Below, one piece after another: positions 5,919 to 6,314 of a stretch of 6,314 bases of DNA. The DNA comes from Bifidobacteriaceae bacterium (GTDB lineage: Bacteria; Actinomycetota; Actinomycetes; Actinomycetales; WQXJ01): contig JAIRXV010000279.1 in the NCBI GenBank assembly GCA_031268115.1, positions 1-6,314 of the forward strand. The letters run 5' to 3'. Position numbers and translations under genes: made by a program. Under the pieces are notes generated by a model, which ran no database searches, was not told the origin of the DNA, and saw only the letters and a list, made by a program, of their open reading frames with translations. Each line of letters begins with the position of its first letter. Within the stretch, counting starts at the first letter, position 1.

Positions 5919-6314
5919 CTAGGTAAGGAACGCCCGAGTATTGGCCGTCAAAGTGTCAATCAGCGTGGCGCGCCACTGAGTCCATGCTTTGGGCCCGGCC
6001 GCTATCGCATCGGCCTCGGTCAACAGCCGCAGCAGTTCCAGCAGGTCGCGCCTACCGCCTAGGCGCTCGGCCAGCAAGCGAACCGTCACCGGATCGGCCG
6101 GATCGCGAGAGGTTGCCAAGGTCGCAAGAGTCAGGTGCTCCCGGACCAGGATCTCCATGTCCGCCGATGTCGCCGCGTCCACACCGAGGGTCGCAGCGAT
6201 TTCCGGGACCAACGCCGCTCCGGCCGCCCCATGGTGGTGCTCGTCGGGCCGTTTGCCGATGTCGTGGAACAGGGTTGCCAAGAGCAACGTTCGGCGCGGC
6301 GCAGGTGCCAGGTT
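5919..6314 (-). CDS. glnD: GlnD-like PII uridylyltransferase / uridylyl-removing enzyme, C-terminal part ending after the HD domain (5' partial)
   Basis: The minus-strand frame is open from the window edge to TAG at 5919-5921 (131 residues visible). [20 protein letters not shown] is the metal-binding HD motif of GlnD-type HD domains (E. coli GlnD has ALFHDIAKGRGGDHS here). [19 protein letters not shown] matches the family's VRQHLLMS...RRDIQDP block, and [21 protein letters not shown] matches its LTVADICATNETLWNSW block, whose Asp is the distal HD metal ligand. In this family the HD domain removes UMP from PII, while the N-terminal nucleotidyltransferase domain, outside the window, adds it; together they report nitrogen (glutamine) status. 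The protein ends at ANTRAFLT soon after the HD domain. The two C-terminal ACT domains that normally sense glutamine are absent, and no remnant is seen before array 2 starts 27 bp further on. It could be a naturally short GlnD, a truncated gene, or a related HD protein. Confidence 0.8.
   Translation of the reverse strand, partial: NLAPAPRRTLLLATLFHDIGKRPDEHHHGAAGAALVPEIAATLGVDAATSADMEILVREHLTLATLATSRDPADPVTVRLLAERLGGRRDLLELLRLLTEADAIAAGPKAWTQWRATLIDTLTANTRAFLT

Overview
The window is GC-rich DNA, most likely from an actinobacterium. This rests on GTG starts for both complete genes, Ala/Pro/Arg-rich proteins, two Cys-anchored lipoproteins of an actinobacterial style, Ig-like surface-protein domains written in the usual actinobacterial form (YxWYRDGKxIxGAxGSTY), and a GlnD-type PII uridylyltransferase fragment. 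A Propionibacteriaceae-like host would fit, but the sequence alone does not settle the genus.

Layout, left to right: (1) the 3' part of a plus-strand gene for a large secreted or surface protein made of carboxypeptidase-regulatory-like and Ig-like beta domains (2-1834). (2) A short convergent intergenic region made of two copies of a 69-bp repeat (1881-2018). (3) A minus-strand lipoprotein gene, 'lipoprotein B' (2018-3043). (4) About 1.1 kb without a credible gene (3044-4120), dominated by an 83-bp tandem array, array 1 (3229-3834). (5) A second minus-strand lipoprotein gene, 'lipoprotein A' (4121-5155), clearly a diverged paralogue of B. (6) About 760 bp without a gene (5156-5918), holding a second array of the same 83-bp repeat, array 2 (5351-5891). 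(7) The 3' end of a minus-strand glnD-like gene (5919-6314), which stops straight after its HD domain, where GlnD proteins normally continue into two ACT domains.

The most striking content is the repeat. Each 83-bp unit alternates two nearly invariant arms, CGAATCGGGG and CCCCCAACTCG, separated by interiors of exactly 36 and 26 bp. The interiors vary widely in sequence but hardly ever in length. On the minus strand the arms pair over 10 bp through eight Watson-Crick pairs and two G-U wobbles; on the plus strand the same positions are A-C mismatches. All three minus-strand genes run in the same direction as this potential RNA. Since 83 is not a multiple of 3, the long open frames through the arrays are not proteins.

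Read in the minus direction the order is glnD end, array, lipoprotein A, array, lipoprotein B, so an [array + lipoprotein gene] module appears twice. The lipoproteins have diverged far while the arrays still share near-identical units, which suggests recent array expansion or continuing exchange between arrays. No function can be assigned to either the arrays or the lipoproteins from sequence alone.
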